The notes: a model not told the origin generated them from the sequence alone. Shown: positions 32,773-42,130, numbered from the stretch's first letter. The stretch is DNA of 64,000 nt from Vibrio azureus (GCF_002849855.1 NZ_CP018617.1:1116001-1180000); one strand, 5' to 3'. Made by a program: numbers and translations.

Positions 32773-33423
32773 TTAAGTATCAGGGAGCTCGTGTGTCCAA
32801 TACAACATAAGCACAGCAAAAGTAGACAAAAAAATAGGCACCATAAGAGCAAAGTTCAACGGCATAGCCATTGCCTTAACCCCTGTAATACCACCTAAAA
32901 ATATAGCAACCCACAAGAAAAATGAATGCTTCAAGTCACTGTCTTCACGCCTTCCCATCATCCATAATGCTAGAGAACGGCCAGTATTAACTAAAAAGCC
33001 AGTTGCAAACGTCAGAGGCGTGGCCTGCTTTATGGTGATTCGAAGTGCGATATTTTGAATGCCCATAGCGAAACTGAGTAACAGGTTCGTTACGATGGGC
33101 GGAGTAATATAAGTGATCAAAACCGTCACGGACAGTAACAACACAACAAGCAACATAATGATACAACGATAATAAGGAGTCGCACTTAAAGCGACCATTT
33201 CGCCACATAAAGCCCCAAATATAAAAAAGCAAATCACCCCTATGTAATACCAAACTCTGGGATCATTCGGCTCATTAAGCAAAATACCAACATGAGTAGT
33301 ATTACCACTCATAAAAGAGACAAATAAACCGTTTTTCAGATGCAAAAAGCCGATTACATCCACTATTCCTGCAATAAAGAGTAGGAAAAACGGCATAAAA
33401 GCTAATAGTCTTTTTTTGTCCAT
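32773..33423 (-). CDS. DUF1275 (YoaK-type) membrane protein
   Basis: 216 residues from the ATG at 33423 (MDKKRLLAFMPFF), where AAGG precedes at 5 bases; longer in-frame starts exist at 33447 and 33453. About six membrane segments. DUF1275 marks: FIAGIVDVIGFLHL, FVSFMSGNTTHVG near the start, and MGIQNIALRITIKQ and TFATGFLVNTG in the second half. These are inner-membrane proteins of unknown transport role. Confidence 0.88.
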   Translation of the reverse strand: MDKKRLLAFMPFFLLFIAGIVDVIGFLHLKNGLFVSFMSGNTTHVGILLNEPNDPRVWYYIGVICFFIFGALCGEMVALSATPYYRCIIMLLVVLLLSVTVLITYITPPIVTNLLLSFAMGIQNIALRITIKQATPLTFATGFLVNTGRSLALWMMGRREDSDLKHSFFLWVAIFLGGITGVKAMAMPLNFALMVPIFLSTFAVLMLYWTHELPDT

Positions 33424-33589
33424 GAGCGCCTTGTCGTCACAATACATATTCAATTGTCCACCTCACAGCAATGCACTAAAAGAAAAGACAGTTGATAAGA
33501 AGTTCATTGCCTATAAAAAGTTAATTGCATATCAGGATAGTCCAGTAATTCTGGTCGTGCCGATTGACGTTCGTAAAACAAAACAGAAA

Positions 33590-34207
33590 TTACATATTCA
33601 TTACGATCACTCGTATTGCGAGTAAAATCAGAATCACCCCTGTCAATTTATCGATCAAACCAGCTTTGGAACGTATTTTATCAACAACACGTACATCGGA
33701 TAAAACCATTGTCACAAATGTGTACCACAAACCATCGATAAGAAATGGCAAAGAGACGATAGTAACTTTAACACCGATGGGGCTATCTAAAGAAATAAAT
33801 TGACTAAATAAGGCAGTGAAGAATATGGCGATCTTAGGGCTTAAAATCGCCATAAAGAACCCTTCTCGTGCAGATTTCACAACAGATGTTGCTTGGCCTG
33901 ACTCTAGTTTTTCAGATATCCCACCCTTAGAGCGTAAGGCATTGACACCTAAATAAACCAAATATAGAGCACCGAGAATTGTAATTGTCTTAAAAATAAT
34001 TGGACTTTGGTGAAGTACTATTGCTAAACCAAGTAGAGTTAAACAAGCGTAAATTGCAATCCCCATGGCATGTGCCCAAGCGGTTGCCAAACCGTTAATA
34101 CGCCCCCCAGATAAAGCATGTTTGGCGACAACAGCCAAGCTCGGACCAGGAGACATGGCTCCAAGTAAGCAAATTGCAAAAAGTGATATCAAATCAGAGA
34201 GTGTCAT
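33590..34207 (-). CDS. LysE/RhtB family amino acid exporter
   Basis: 205 residues with six membrane segments. The family signature is the N-terminal GAMSPGPSLAVVAKHALSGGR, with GALYLVYLGVNALRSK and FFMAILSPKIAIFF following. These proteins export amino acids or homoserine lactones; the substrate is not determined by sequence. Single gene, divergent from the ABC1 kinase across a mini-repeat. Confidence 0.9.
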   Translation of the reverse strand: MTLSDLISLFAICLLGAMSPGPSLAVVAKHALSGGRINGLATAWAHAMGIAIYACLTLLGLAIVLHQSPIIFKTITILGALYLVYLGVNALRSKGGISEKLESGQATSVVKSAREGFFMAILSPKIAIFFTALFSQFISLDSPIGVKVTIVSLPFLIDGLWYTFVTMVLSDVRVVDKIRSKAGLIDKLTGVILILLAIRVIVMNM

Positions 34208-34262
34208 TTAATTTTACCTAAAAACATTGAATAAATTACAACCAATCTATTCAAAAAATTAA

Positions 34263-34315
34263 TATACCCAAGTAACCTCGCTCTGAATCAAGCATCTTGA
34301 GGTCACTTTGGTATA
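34263..34315. repeat. 53-bp mini-copy of the dispersed repeat
   Basis: TATACCCAAGTAACCTCGC, then TCTGAATCAAGCATC and GAGGTCACTTTGGTATA. Only the ends remain, joined directly. Confidence 0.75.
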
Positions 34316-34489
34316 CATCTTGTGCATTATCATTAATTTACAACTAACATATTTAAAAAATAAGTTAAAGATTTATTATCCATTCAATATTGATTCATTT
34401 TGATTCCAGACGTTATTTTAAACGTACAAAACTTTTATCAGCACAAATCGGGCTCTATACCCAATTAAACTAAAAAAAGAGAACCACTT

Positions 34490-35830
34490 ATGTCAACAAA
34501 AGAGAAAAGCTTACCGACAAATCAGGCGCTCAGGTTGGGTAAAATAGCCTCTCTAGCCACCCGTGTGGCAGGTAACATGCTTGCTGAGGGAACCAAACAA
34601 ATTGTCAAAGGTAACAAGCCTAAAGCAAAAGATTTATTACTCACGCCACAAAATGTTACTCGCTTAACTGATCAGCTTGCAGATTTACGTGGTGCTGCGA
34701 TGAAGCTAGGCCAGATGTTATCAATGGATGCAGGTGACTTACTGGCACCTGAACTTACAATGCTCCTTGCTCGCCTTCGTTCTAATGCAGACCCTATGCC
34801 TGCAAAGCAACTTAACCAGACTTTAGAGCAAGCTTTAGGCTCTGATTGGAAATCTGAGTTTTTATCATTCAACTTTAAACCTATGGCGAGTGCCTCTATA
34901 GGTCAAGTTCATCAAGCCTATAGTGACTCTGGTGAAAACCTCGCCGTGAAAGTGCAATATCCTGGTATCAAAAAAAGCATTAATAGTGACATCGATAATG
35001 TCGGCCTACTGCTTAAGATGGTTGGATTAATCCCAGAGTCGGTTGATGTTAAGGCCCTTCTCGAGGAAGCCAAAGTTCAATTGCATTATGAAGCTGATTA
35101 TATTCGTGAAGCACAATTCATCCAGCGTTATAACGAGCTACTCCGCCCCTATTCACAGTTTTCGGTACCAAAAACTTACCCTCAGAGCTGTGGAGAGTCT
35201 GTCTTAACGATGTCATACATTGAGGGAATCGCAATAGAAGATGCTAACGAATACGATCAAGAAACACGAGATTTCATTATGTACAATCTCTTGCACCTCA
35301 TGTTCCTTGAATTGTTTGAATTCAAAATCGTACAAACCGACCCTAATTTTGCCAACTATGTATTCAATCAAGATACTCGTCAAATCGGTTTATTGGATTT
35401 CGGCGCAACACGCGAATATAGTGACAATGTCAGTTTGGGATACCTCAACGCTTTTTCTTCCGTGATTAATCACGACGAGCAAGGCCTGAACCTCGCTTTG
35501 GAAAATATCGGTTTCTTCAGCCAAGAGATCCTTCCGACACAGCGTCAAGCCGTTCTCGAGTTAGTTAAGCTCGCGTGTGAACCTATGCTGACTAACGGGC
35601 CTTATGATTTTGGTAACAGCGAGCTTGCTCAGAAACTGCGTGATGCAAGTACCACATTGAGCATGGAAAAGGATTACTGGCATACTCCACCAGCCGATGC
35701 CTTATTTTTACACAGAAAAATTGCCGGTATGTACCTTCTTGCAGCGAGATTAGAAGCGAGAGTGGATGTGCGTGAATTGATTGACCCCTTCTTTTCATCG
35801 AAAGAAGAGAAACAACATATTTGCTCTTAA
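34490..35830 (+). CDS. ABC1/ADCK (UbiB-type) atypical kinase
   Basis: 446 residues. The hallmark KxGQ motif is MKLGQMLSMD at about residue 74. Then come the alanine-rich loop ASASIGQVHQA, the lysine strand LAVKVQYPG, the QTDPNFANYVF catalytic loop and the metal-binding LLDFGATRE. The family supports ubiquinone synthesis and lipid homeostasis. Vibrios have a separate ubiB, so this is probably a paralogue related to yeast Coq8. Single gene, with LuxO sites and Qrr downstream. Confidence 0.9.
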   Translation: MSTKEKSLPTNQALRLGKIASLATRVAGNMLAEGTKQIVKGNKPKAKDLLLTPQNVTRLTDQLADLRGAAMKLGQMLSMDAGDLLAPELTMLLARLRSNADPMPAKQLNQTLEQALGSDWKSEFLSFNFKPMASASIGQVHQAYSDSGENLAVKVQYPGIKKSINSDIDNVGLLLKMVGLIPESVDVKALLEEAKVQLHYEADYIREAQFIQRYNELLRPYSQFSVPKTYPQSCGESVLTMSYIEGIAIEDANEYDQETRDFIMYNLLHLMFLELFEFKIVQTDPNFANYVFNQDTRQIGLLDFGATREYSDNVSLGYLNAFSSVINHDEQGLNLALENIGFFSQEILPTQRQAVLELVKLACEPMLTNGPYDFGNSELAQKLRDASTTLSMEKDYWHTPPADALFLHRKIAGMYLLAARLEARVDVRELIDPFFSSKEEKQHICS

Positions 35831-35862
35831 AAACAACACAATCACTAGCATTTTACTCTTTT

Positions 35863-35875
35863 TTGCACTTCGCAA
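35863..35875. promoter_or_regulatory. Candidate LuxO binding site upstream of Qrr
   Basis: TTGCACTTCGCAA is one base from the LuxO consensus TTGCA-N3-TGCAA. It lies about 90 bases before the sigma-54 promoter, a normal enhancer distance. Confidence 0.6.
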
Positions 35876-35882
35876 TTTCATT

Positions 35883-35913
35883 TTGCAAATAATTGCAGTG
35901 CTCAGTGATGCAA
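35883..35913. promoter_or_regulatory. Second group of LuxO-like half-sites
   Basis: TTGCAAATAATTGCA followed by ATGCAA: several TTGCA/TGCAA half-sites in a 31-base stretch between the first site and the promoter. The spacing is not that of a perfect LuxO dyad. Confidence 0.45.
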
Positions 35914-35950
35914 AGTGCTATGAAATGGTATATTTGTTGACTTAAAAAGT

Positions 35951-35965
35951 TGGCATACTATGTGC
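35951..35965 (+). promoter_or_regulatory. Sigma-54 promoter of Qrr
   Basis: TGGCATACTATGTGC: the GG and GC dinucleotides are separated by exactly ten bases, as sigma-54 (RpoN) requires at -24/-12. Transcription would begin about 12 bases later, near 35977. Confidence 0.75.
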
Positions 35966-35976
35966 TTCATATTGAA

Positions 35977-36083
35977 TGTGGTCCTTTTAAGCCAAAGGCC
36001 ACCTAGCCAACTGACGTTGTTAGTGAATGTTTATTGTTCACAGTTATAGATGCCAATTGCTTTTTTTGCAATTGGCTTTTTTC
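35977..36083 (+). ncRNA. qrr: Qrr quorum-regulatory small RNA
   Basis: About 105 nt. The family's invariant stretch is present at 35999-36026 (CACCTAGCCAACTGACG then TTGTTAGTGAA). It is preceded by the 5' stem GTGGTCCTTT / AAAGGCCAC, and followed by GTTCAC and a terminator in which GCCAATTGC and GCAATTGGC flank seven T and precede six more. In vibrios Qrr RNAs, with Hfq, pair through CCAACTGACG to luxR-type, luxO and aphA mRNAs. Its sigma-54 promoter and LuxO sites are present. The number within the Qrr1-5 series cannot be given. Confidence 0.95.
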
Positions 36084-36176
36084 TGCTCAATCCATGACCA
36101 CTTTCCCGTTTTCTAATTACCCTCTTTCTAAAACTTTCGCTTAAATATCTAACGGTATTAAATGTACATACCCAAA

Positions 36177-36235
36177 TATACCCAAGTGACCTCAAGATGC
36201 TTGATTCAGAGTGAGGTCAATGATTCGAATTCAAG
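36177..36235. repeat. Dispersed-repeat fragment
   Basis: TATACCCAAGTGACCTCAAG, then CTTGATTCAGAGTGAGGTC and GAATTCAAGG. Left-end portion only. Confidence 0.75.
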
Positions 36236-36370
36236 GTACCAGGGAATAAAAGAGTAAATCATTAATAACCTTCTAAACAAATAAAAATATTGACTCTAGT
36301 CATGATACAAACATAATAATTTAATATTGTAGACTAATTTATATTAACTTAATTATAATTGGATTTTACC

Positions 36371-37636
36371 ATGGCTAAAAATAATTATTATAACTTTGAG
36401 CCAGTTCCCAACTCTGAAAAGAAAGGCGTATTCACATTAACAATGATTATGCTAGGGCTTACTTTTTTTTCAGCAAGTATATGGGCAGGTAACACATTAT
36501 TTGACAGCATGACTATTATCAATTTTTTTCTCTTAGTTTTAATTGGTAATATGTTTCTTGCCCTTTACGCCGCCGCTCTTGGCTATATTGGCGCATATAC
36601 TGGTTTATCCACCTATATGCTTACACGCTTTTCATTCGGTAATCGAGGCTTTTGGTTGCCTTCTCTTGTTATTGGTATCACACAGATCGGGTGGTTCGGT
36701 ATTGGTGTGGCGATATTTGCAGTTCCTATACACAGAGCGACTGGTATCGATCTTTATACATTACTCTTTGTTTCAGGGGTAGTGATGATCTCTACCGTCT
36801 ACTTTGGTTTGTACTCCATTATGCTTTTAGCCGCAATTGCAGTACCAACCATCACTATCTTAGGGAGTTATTCAGTTGTCGATACAATGGGACACTTTGA
36901 AGGAATACTGACATTAAAAGGTAATTCATCCACTGAACACATTGATTTTTCAATTGCTCTTGCGACTGTTATCGGTTCTTTTATTGGTGCAGGCACCATG
37001 ACGGCCGACTTCGTTCGGTACGGTAAGACCCCAAAGAGCTCCGTAATGATCACTTTTTTTGCTTTTTTTATCGGCAATTCTTTAATGTTTTTTTTCGGAG
37101 CGTTTGGCGATATGAATGGAAGTCTGAGTAGTATTTCTGATAAAGTGATCTCGCAAGGTATCTTTATTCCTGCAACGACTATCCTTATATTAAGTGTTTG
37201 GACAACGAATAATCATGCACTTTATTCATCAGGGCTTGCTTTTTCAACAATAACTGGAATACCAAACAAAATAATGTCTGTTATAAGTGGTTTAGTTGGT
37301 ACTCTTTTCTCTCTTTGGTTATATGAGAGCTTTTTAGACTGGCTTGTTATCATCTCCTCTATTCTACCGAGTATTGGTGGCATTATTATTGCCGACTTTT
37401 TAATTAACCGTAAATATTACAGTAAGATTAATCAAGATCACTATCAACCAGTCATCAATTGGGCCAGCTTTATTGCTTTCTTTACAGGTGTGATATGTGC
37501 CTACTTCTTACCCGGCATTATGCCACTTAACTCACTCATTGCGAGCATCATGAGTTACGTAATTTGCAACTCTGTCTTTAATCAAACGACTTACTTGAAA
37601 GAATCCTTTGATAAACGTGAGGCTTTCAGACAGTGA
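36371..37636 (+). CDS. codB: Cytosine permease (CodB, NCS1 family)
   Basis: 421 residues from the ATG at 36371; a TTG four codons earlier is unlikely. Twelve membrane segments. Strong likeness to E. coli CodB throughout: the opening NFEPVPNSEKKGVFTLTMIMLGLTFFSAS region, LGYIGAYTGLSTYMLTRFSFG, GWFGIGVAIFAVP, GTMTADFVRYGKTPKSS and WTTNNHALYSSGL. It imports cytosine with protons or sodium. Unlike in E. coli, no cytosine deaminase (codA) follows. Confidence 0.9.
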   Translation: MAKNNYYNFEPVPNSEKKGVFTLTMIMLGLTFFSASIWAGNTLFDSMTIINFFLLVLIGNMFLALYAAALGYIGAYTGLSTYMLTRFSFGNRGFWLPSLVIGITQIGWFGIGVAIFAVPIHRATGIDLYTLLFVSGVVMISTVYFGLYSIMLLAAIAVPTITILGSYSVVDTMGHFEGILTLKGNSSTEHIDFSIALATVIGSFIGAGTMTADFVRYGKTPKSSVMITFFAFFIGNSLMFFFGAFGDMNGSLSSISDKVISQGIFIPATTILILSVWTTNNHALYSSGLAFSTITGIPNKIMSVISGLVGTLFSLWLYESFLDWLVIISSILPSIGGIIIADFLINRKYYSKINQDHYQPVINWASFIAFFTGVICAYFLPGIMPLNSLIASIMSYVICNSVFNQTTYLKESFDKREAFRQ

Positions 37637-37948
37637 CTCAATCCAATGCATTTAGACGCCTTGCTTCAACACTAGGCACTCACACTAAACCGGCTAAACT
37701 TAATATGATAGACCTAAAATTAAACAATATCGCCTACTTGTTACTAAAAATGCTGCGCTACGTAACACTTTTTCAATAAACACACAAAACACCAATAGAA
37801 TCAGTAAGAAACAATTGAACTAAAGCGTAACAAACATTAAAATTATCATCATAATGAGCTTTACAGTAAAGATAAGCTCAAAGGTTTACAACAATTTACT
37901 AACAACGTCAAAATCAACACCTAATAAATAACTATAATTAATCTACTA
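37637..37948. other. Long 3' region after codB, possible small RNA
   Basis: 312 bases with no supported frame, ending at a strong terminator. Either it is a long untranslated tail of codB or it contains a separate small RNA. I cannot name a promoter in it. Confidence 0.35.
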
Positions 37949-37979
37949 GAGCCAACAATTTACTGTTGGCTCTTTTTTT
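37949..37979 (+). terminator. Strong Rho-independent terminator
   Basis: GAGCCAACA and TGTTGGCTC form a perfect 9-bp stem with a 6-base loop, followed by seven T. Confidence 0.88.
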
Positions 37980-38040
37980 GCGTTTCATCGACTCAGTGGT
38001 AAGCTCCCAAAAAAGCGAGAGTTTTGAGTTTACTTGAGTA

Positions 38041-38308
38041 TATACCCAAGTGACCTCAAGATGCTTGATTCAGAGCGAGGTCACTGGGTCGAATTCAAGG
38101 AAGACAACGAAGCGGGATAGTATTCTATCTCCAAGTTGTCTGACGCAAGAAGTCGGCTCAGTGACACGCTCCCAAAGGGCGAGTGACCTTAACTCTCAGA
38201 CTTTGTTAACGATTCTCAATGTAGAGCTACTAAATCTTCGAATCGTTGCCGTGCCTGAGAGCTAAGGTCATCTCGCTGAACGCAGCATCTTGAGGTTACT
38301 TGGGTATA
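38041..38308. repeat. Dispersed inverted-end repeat, full copy (short subtype)
   Basis: 268 bp, same length and internal variant as the copy at 26727 but in the other orientation: TATACCCAAGTGACCTC to GAGGTTACTTGGGTATA. The next gene begins 20 bp downstream. Confidence 0.88.
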
Positions 38309-38327
38309 TAAGAATAAGAGAGGTTTT

Positions 38328-39062
38328 ATGTCTGACAGCCATATCGTGATCAAAGAGCTGAAACGCCAGCTCAAACACGCAAACATTCATTATTCAGATG
38401 TAGCACAACATTTAAATCTCAGTGAAGGTTCAGTCAAACGCCTTTTGGCGCAGGGAAGCCAAATTAGTTTAGACCGATTAGAACGTATGTGCCAATTGAC
38501 AGGGCTCGATATGATCGAACTGATCAAGCTCTCAGCAGAACACAAAAAGGGGTTAGAGTTTCTCACCTTAGAGCAAGAGCAATGTTTAGTTGAGGACAAA
38601 GGATTATTGCTTGTCGCCGTCTGTGTTATCAACGGTTACCTTTTTGAAGAGATCATCGAGCAATATGCCTACAACGAAACGGAATTGATTCAAAAGTTAG
38701 CGGTTCTGGATAAACTTAACATCATAGAGTTGTTACCTAGTAACAAAATTCGCTTACGTATTTCCCCTACTTTCAAGTGGCAGCCCGGCGGTCCCATACA
38801 ACACTTTTTTCAGCAACAGGTTCAGGAAGCTTTTTTCCAAAGCACTTTTTCCGGTGAAGACGAAAAACTGGCAATGGCAACGGGGCTAATGAGTTTACCG
38901 TCAAACAAAAAAATTCAGCAAAAGTTACAAAAAGTCATCGATGAGTTTTATCAAACTTGCCGTGAGGATGGCACCCTAGAGATGGATGAAAAACATGGTA
39001 CATCATTAATTTTAGCCATGCGACGCTGGACTTTCCCTCTATTTAGTGGATGGGAGCGATAA
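38328..39062 (+). CDS. XRE-family helix-turn-helix regulator
   Basis: 244 residues. A helix-turn-helix of XRE/Cro type covers about residues 8-60 (LKHANIHYSDVAQHLNLSEGSVKRLLAQG). The remaining 180 residues are a helical domain of unknown ligand, containing QPGGPIQHFFQQQVQEAFF. The start lies 20 bp past a full dispersed repeat, so its promoter must be inside the repeat or come from upstream. AAGAGAGG precedes the ATG. Confidence 0.83.
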   Translation: MSDSHIVIKELKRQLKHANIHYSDVAQHLNLSEGSVKRLLAQGSQISLDRLERMCQLTGLDMIELIKLSAEHKKGLEFLTLEQEQCLVEDKGLLLVAVCVINGYLFEEIIEQYAYNETELIQKLAVLDKLNIIELLPSNKIRLRISPTFKWQPGGPIQHFFQQQVQEAFFQSTFSGEDEKLAMATGLMSLPSNKKIQQKLQKVIDEFYQTCREDGTLEMDEKHGTSLILAMRRWTFPLFSGWER

Positions 39063-39234
39063 AACACCGACAGCAATAAAAGTGACTCAAGTGATCTAAA
39101 GTCACCCCAAAAGTAACACTATAAGTTACTTGATGTCACATACAGCTAGACTCGACCACTAAGACTGGTTTGACTGGCGATAATGCCTATATACTCAATT
39201 ATCGCATTGAAAAATATGTTAAGCCGGAGCCTAT

Positions 39235-41100
39235 ATGTTATTCACCAAACGCTTTTTCCCTTACTTCGTAACCCAGAGTCTGGGGGCGTTGAACGATAAC
39301 ATCTATAAAAACCTACTCTTATTGATGGTTACGTATCAATATATTGATCACTTACCCATGCCCGTTGACATGTTCGTTAATTTAGCTGCGGGGCTTTTTA
39401 TTCTGCCATTCTTTTTATTCTCAGCTCATGCTGGTGCTGTTGCTGACAATATGGACAAAGCTAAGCTGATTCAACGCCTAAAAATTCTAGAGCTCCTGAT
39501 TATGTTGTGTGCTGCCGCTGCCATAACGATGCAAAATGCTATCTTGATGCTAATGCTATTATTTATGACAGGGACTCAATCTGCCTACTTTGGTCCAGTT
39601 AAATACGCTCTTTTACCTCAAGCCTTAAAGCCGGATGAATTGGTGCAAGGTAATGCCTGGGTTGAAGTCGGTACCTTCCTATCTATTCTTACAGGTACAT
39701 TAAGCGCAGGTCTACTTTTAACCAGCGATAAGGGGTTATTAATAGCATCAGTGCTCGTAGTGTTGCTATCCTTCCTGGGTTTGATCAGTAGTTTTAACAT
39801 TCCTTCTCTACCGTCTAAAACTCATGAGAAAGTTAAATTCGAGCCAATTACAGGTCTGAAAGAAACCCTTAGAGTAGCCAAAAAGCAACGTGGTATTTGG
39901 ATGTCAATATTAGCCATCAGTTGGTTTTGGTTTATGGGTGCCACTTACCTGACTCAATTCCCAAACTTTGCCCGTGAACATTTGTTTGCTGACAGTACTG
40001 TGGTCTCTTTATTGCTGGCTCTTTTTTCAGTTGGTATTGCTTCAGGCTCTTGGCTATGTAGCAAACTGTCATTCAATCAAGTTGAATTGGGCATACTGCC
40101 TTTTGGCGTGCTTGGATTAACATTATTTAGTGCTGACTTGTTATGGGCTGTTCCTGATATGGCCAGCTTTCCTAATCATTATTACAATCTACAAAGCTTC
40201 GTCAGCCAATCCGAGCACTTTAGAGTGATGTTCGATCTCTTTTTGATTGGTGTGAGTGGCGGTGTATTTATTGTCCCACTTTATTCTTTCATTCAGTCTC
40301 GTTCTGAAGGTGATGAATGTGCGCGCTCAATTGCTGCGAATAACATCATGAACGCTCTATTTATGGTGGGCTCTTCTATTGTTTCAATTTTGGCTTTATC
40401 TATCTTTAATCTTTCGATTGTTGAGCTTTTTGCATTTATGGCAGCCGTTAACTTTATCGTTGCTATCTATGTGTACCAACAAGTACCTGAATTTACACAG
40501 CGTTTCATTAGCTACCTGCTCAGCCATGGGATGTATCGGGTAATCATCAGAGGACGTCAACACATACCACAACAAGGTGCAGCTCTTCTTGTTGCGAACC
40601 ATGTTAGCTATGTAGATGCGCTGATCTTAATGGGCGCTTCTACCCGCCCCGTTCGATTCGTCATGGATAAATCAATCAGTGAGCTGCCTGTTTTGAAATA
40701 TGTCTTCAGGCATGCAGGTGTCATCCCTATTTGTTCACCACGAAAATGTGCTGAAACGTATGAGGCTGCTTTCATTACCATCGAGCAAGCCCTACATAAC
40801 GGTGAACTGGTATGTATTTTTCCTGAAGGTAAACTCACTACGGATGGTCAATTGAATGAGTTCAGGCCTGGCGTAGAGAAAATCCTCGCTCGCACTCCGG
40901 TACCCGTCATACCTGTTGCACTAAATGGATTGTGGGGCTCTTTTTTTAGTCATAAAAACGGACACGCTCTAACCTCACGCCCAACTCGCTTTTGGTCAAG
41001 AGTGGAAGTCAATATCGGTCAGATGCTTCAACCAGATCTGCTCACCAGAGATTCATTGCAACTTGAAGTACAACGTTTACGCTCGGATAAATTAATTTAA
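39235..41100 (+). CDS. Fusion of MFS (LplT-like) transporter and PlsC acyltransferase
   Basis: 621 residues. The first 420 form about twelve membrane segments of major-facilitator type (TQSLGALNDNIYKNLLLL, GAVADNMDKAKLIQRLK), like LplT, which flips lysophospholipids. The last 190 are a PlsC domain with NHVSYVDALIL (HX4D), FPEGKLTTDG and PVALNGLWG. It resembles Aas/LplT fusions lacking the AMP-binding domain. It probably imports and reacylates lysophospholipid at the inner membrane; this role is inferred. Confidence 0.85.
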   Translation: MLFTKRFFPYFVTQSLGALNDNIYKNLLLLMVTYQYIDHLPMPVDMFVNLAAGLFILPFFLFSAHAGAVADNMDKAKLIQRLKILELLIMLCAAAAITMQNAILMLMLLFMTGTQSAYFGPVKYALLPQALKPDELVQGNAWVEVGTFLSILTGTLSAGLLLTSDKGLLIASVLVVLLSFLGLISSFNIPSLPSKTHEKVKFEPITGLKETLRVAKKQRGIWMSILAISWFWFMGATYLTQFPNFAREHLFADSTVVSLLLALFSVGIASGSWLCSKLSFNQVELGILPFGVLGLTLFSADLLWAVPDMASFPNHYYNLQSFVSQSEHFRVMFDLFLIGVSGGVFIVPLYSFIQSRSEGDECARSIAANNIMNALFMVGSSIVSILALSIFNLSIVELFAFMAAVNFIVAIYVYQQVPEFTQRFISYLLSHGMYRVIIRGRQHIPQQGAALLVANHVSYVDALILMGASTRPVRFVMDKSISELPVLKYVFRHAGVIPICSPRKCAETYEAAFITIEQALHNGELVCIFPEGKLTTDGQLNEFRPGVEKILARTPVPVIPVALNGLWGSFFSHKNGHALTSRPTRFWSRVEVNIGQMLQPDLLTRDSLQLEVQRLRSDKLI

Positions 41101-41249
41101 TGGATTGACATTAACAGAATTGGCTTTCAACAGTGACTGCGGATAATTAAGTGTCTTCAGGGTGCTGTGCACAAGAACCAAGATCACCTCCCTAGCCTCA
41201 TCTATTGTGCTCGGAGAGAGTGGCGAAGAAACGTCAGGAGACACATAGC

Positions 41250-41864
41250 TTGAGAATAATTATTTTACATGGACTCTACATGCATGGACTGGTTATGTTA
41301 CCGCTAAGCCATCAATTACAAAAACTGGGTTATGACACTAAAATCATCAGCTACAATACTGTGTCCATTAATGAAGAAACCGTCTTTGAGCGCATCGACA
41401 AACAGCTAAAAGAAGGAACAGCCAATGTTCTCATTGGGCATAGTCTAGGTGGGCTCTTAATCAAACGCTATCTAGCTGCTAGAAAACCTTCGCTAGAAAG
41501 CATCTCTCATGTGATTACAATCGGTTCACCTCTTCAAGGCGCATCAATTGTTTCTCGTTTACAATCTCTCGGGCTCGGTATCTTTTTAGGTAACTCTCCT
41601 CATCATGGATTGAATGAACACCATGACCAGTGGCGATTCACTCAAAAACTTGGCAGCATCGCTGGCACTCGTGCTATTGGCGCGAGAAACGTATTTATAC
41701 GTAATGATCAGGTCCGCTCAGATGGTACCGTCACCGTAAATGAAACTCGCTTAGATGGAATGCAAGATCATTTCGAAACACCTCATACTCATACAAGCCT
41801 GATATACAGCACTCAAGTGCCGAAGCAAATCGATCACTTTATACGAACCAACTGTTTCTTCTGA
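41250..41864 (+). CDS. Alpha/beta hydrolase (lipase/esterase-like)
   Basis: 204 residues from a TTG at 41250, preferred because CAGGAG lies nine bases before it and the protein then starts on the first strand (RIIILHGLYMHG). A GTG at 41220 and a TTG at 41205 are open alternatives. The nucleophile elbow is GHSLGG (Ser), with HG oxyanion region at the start; the acid and His are probably in the NETRLDGMQDHFETPHTHTSL segment. Small cytoplasmic esterase/acyltransferase of the triacylglycerol-lipase-like type; substrate unknown. Confidence 0.82.
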   Translation: MRIIILHGLYMHGLVMLPLSHQLQKLGYDTKIISYNTVSINEETVFERIDKQLKEGTANVLIGHSLGGLLIKRYLAARKPSLESISHVITIGSPLQGASIVSRLQSLGLGIFLGNSPHHGLNEHHDQWRFTQKLGSIAGTRAIGARNVFIRNDQVRSDGTVTVNETRLDGMQDHFETPHTHTSLIYSTQVPKQIDHFIRTNCFF

Positions 41865-41990
41865 TAGCGCGTTTTTTCATCAAGTAATACAGAAGCACTT
41901 TCCAAGTTGTAATGTAAACAGTAATATCCCTACTCTGACCACTTAAAACGTAGTCAGAGTGTATTTATGGCCATTGCGGCTACCATTAAA

Positions 41991-42130
41991 TGTTCTCAGG
42001 GCGGGGCGAAACTCCCCACCGGCGGTATACTCTTTTTGAGTCAGCCCGCGAGCGCTCGATTTTCGAGGTCAGCAGATCTGGTGAGAAGCCAGAGCCGACG
42101 GTTACAGTCCGGATGAAAGAGAATAAGAGC
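41991..42130 (+). promoter_or_regulatory. FMN riboswitch (RFN element) controlling ribB
   Basis: The conserved blocks are present in order: TCTCAGGGCGGGGCGAAA, CTCCCCACCGGCGGTA, GTCAGCCCGCGAGCG, GGTCAGCAGATCTGGTGAGA, CCAGAGCCGACGGTTACAGT and CCGGATGAAAGAGAA. In proteobacteria this element binds FMN and turns off ribB. A CAGAGTCCCCCTA / AAAGGGTTCTG hairpin follows at about 42136 and could be the expression platform. Confidence 0.95.
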
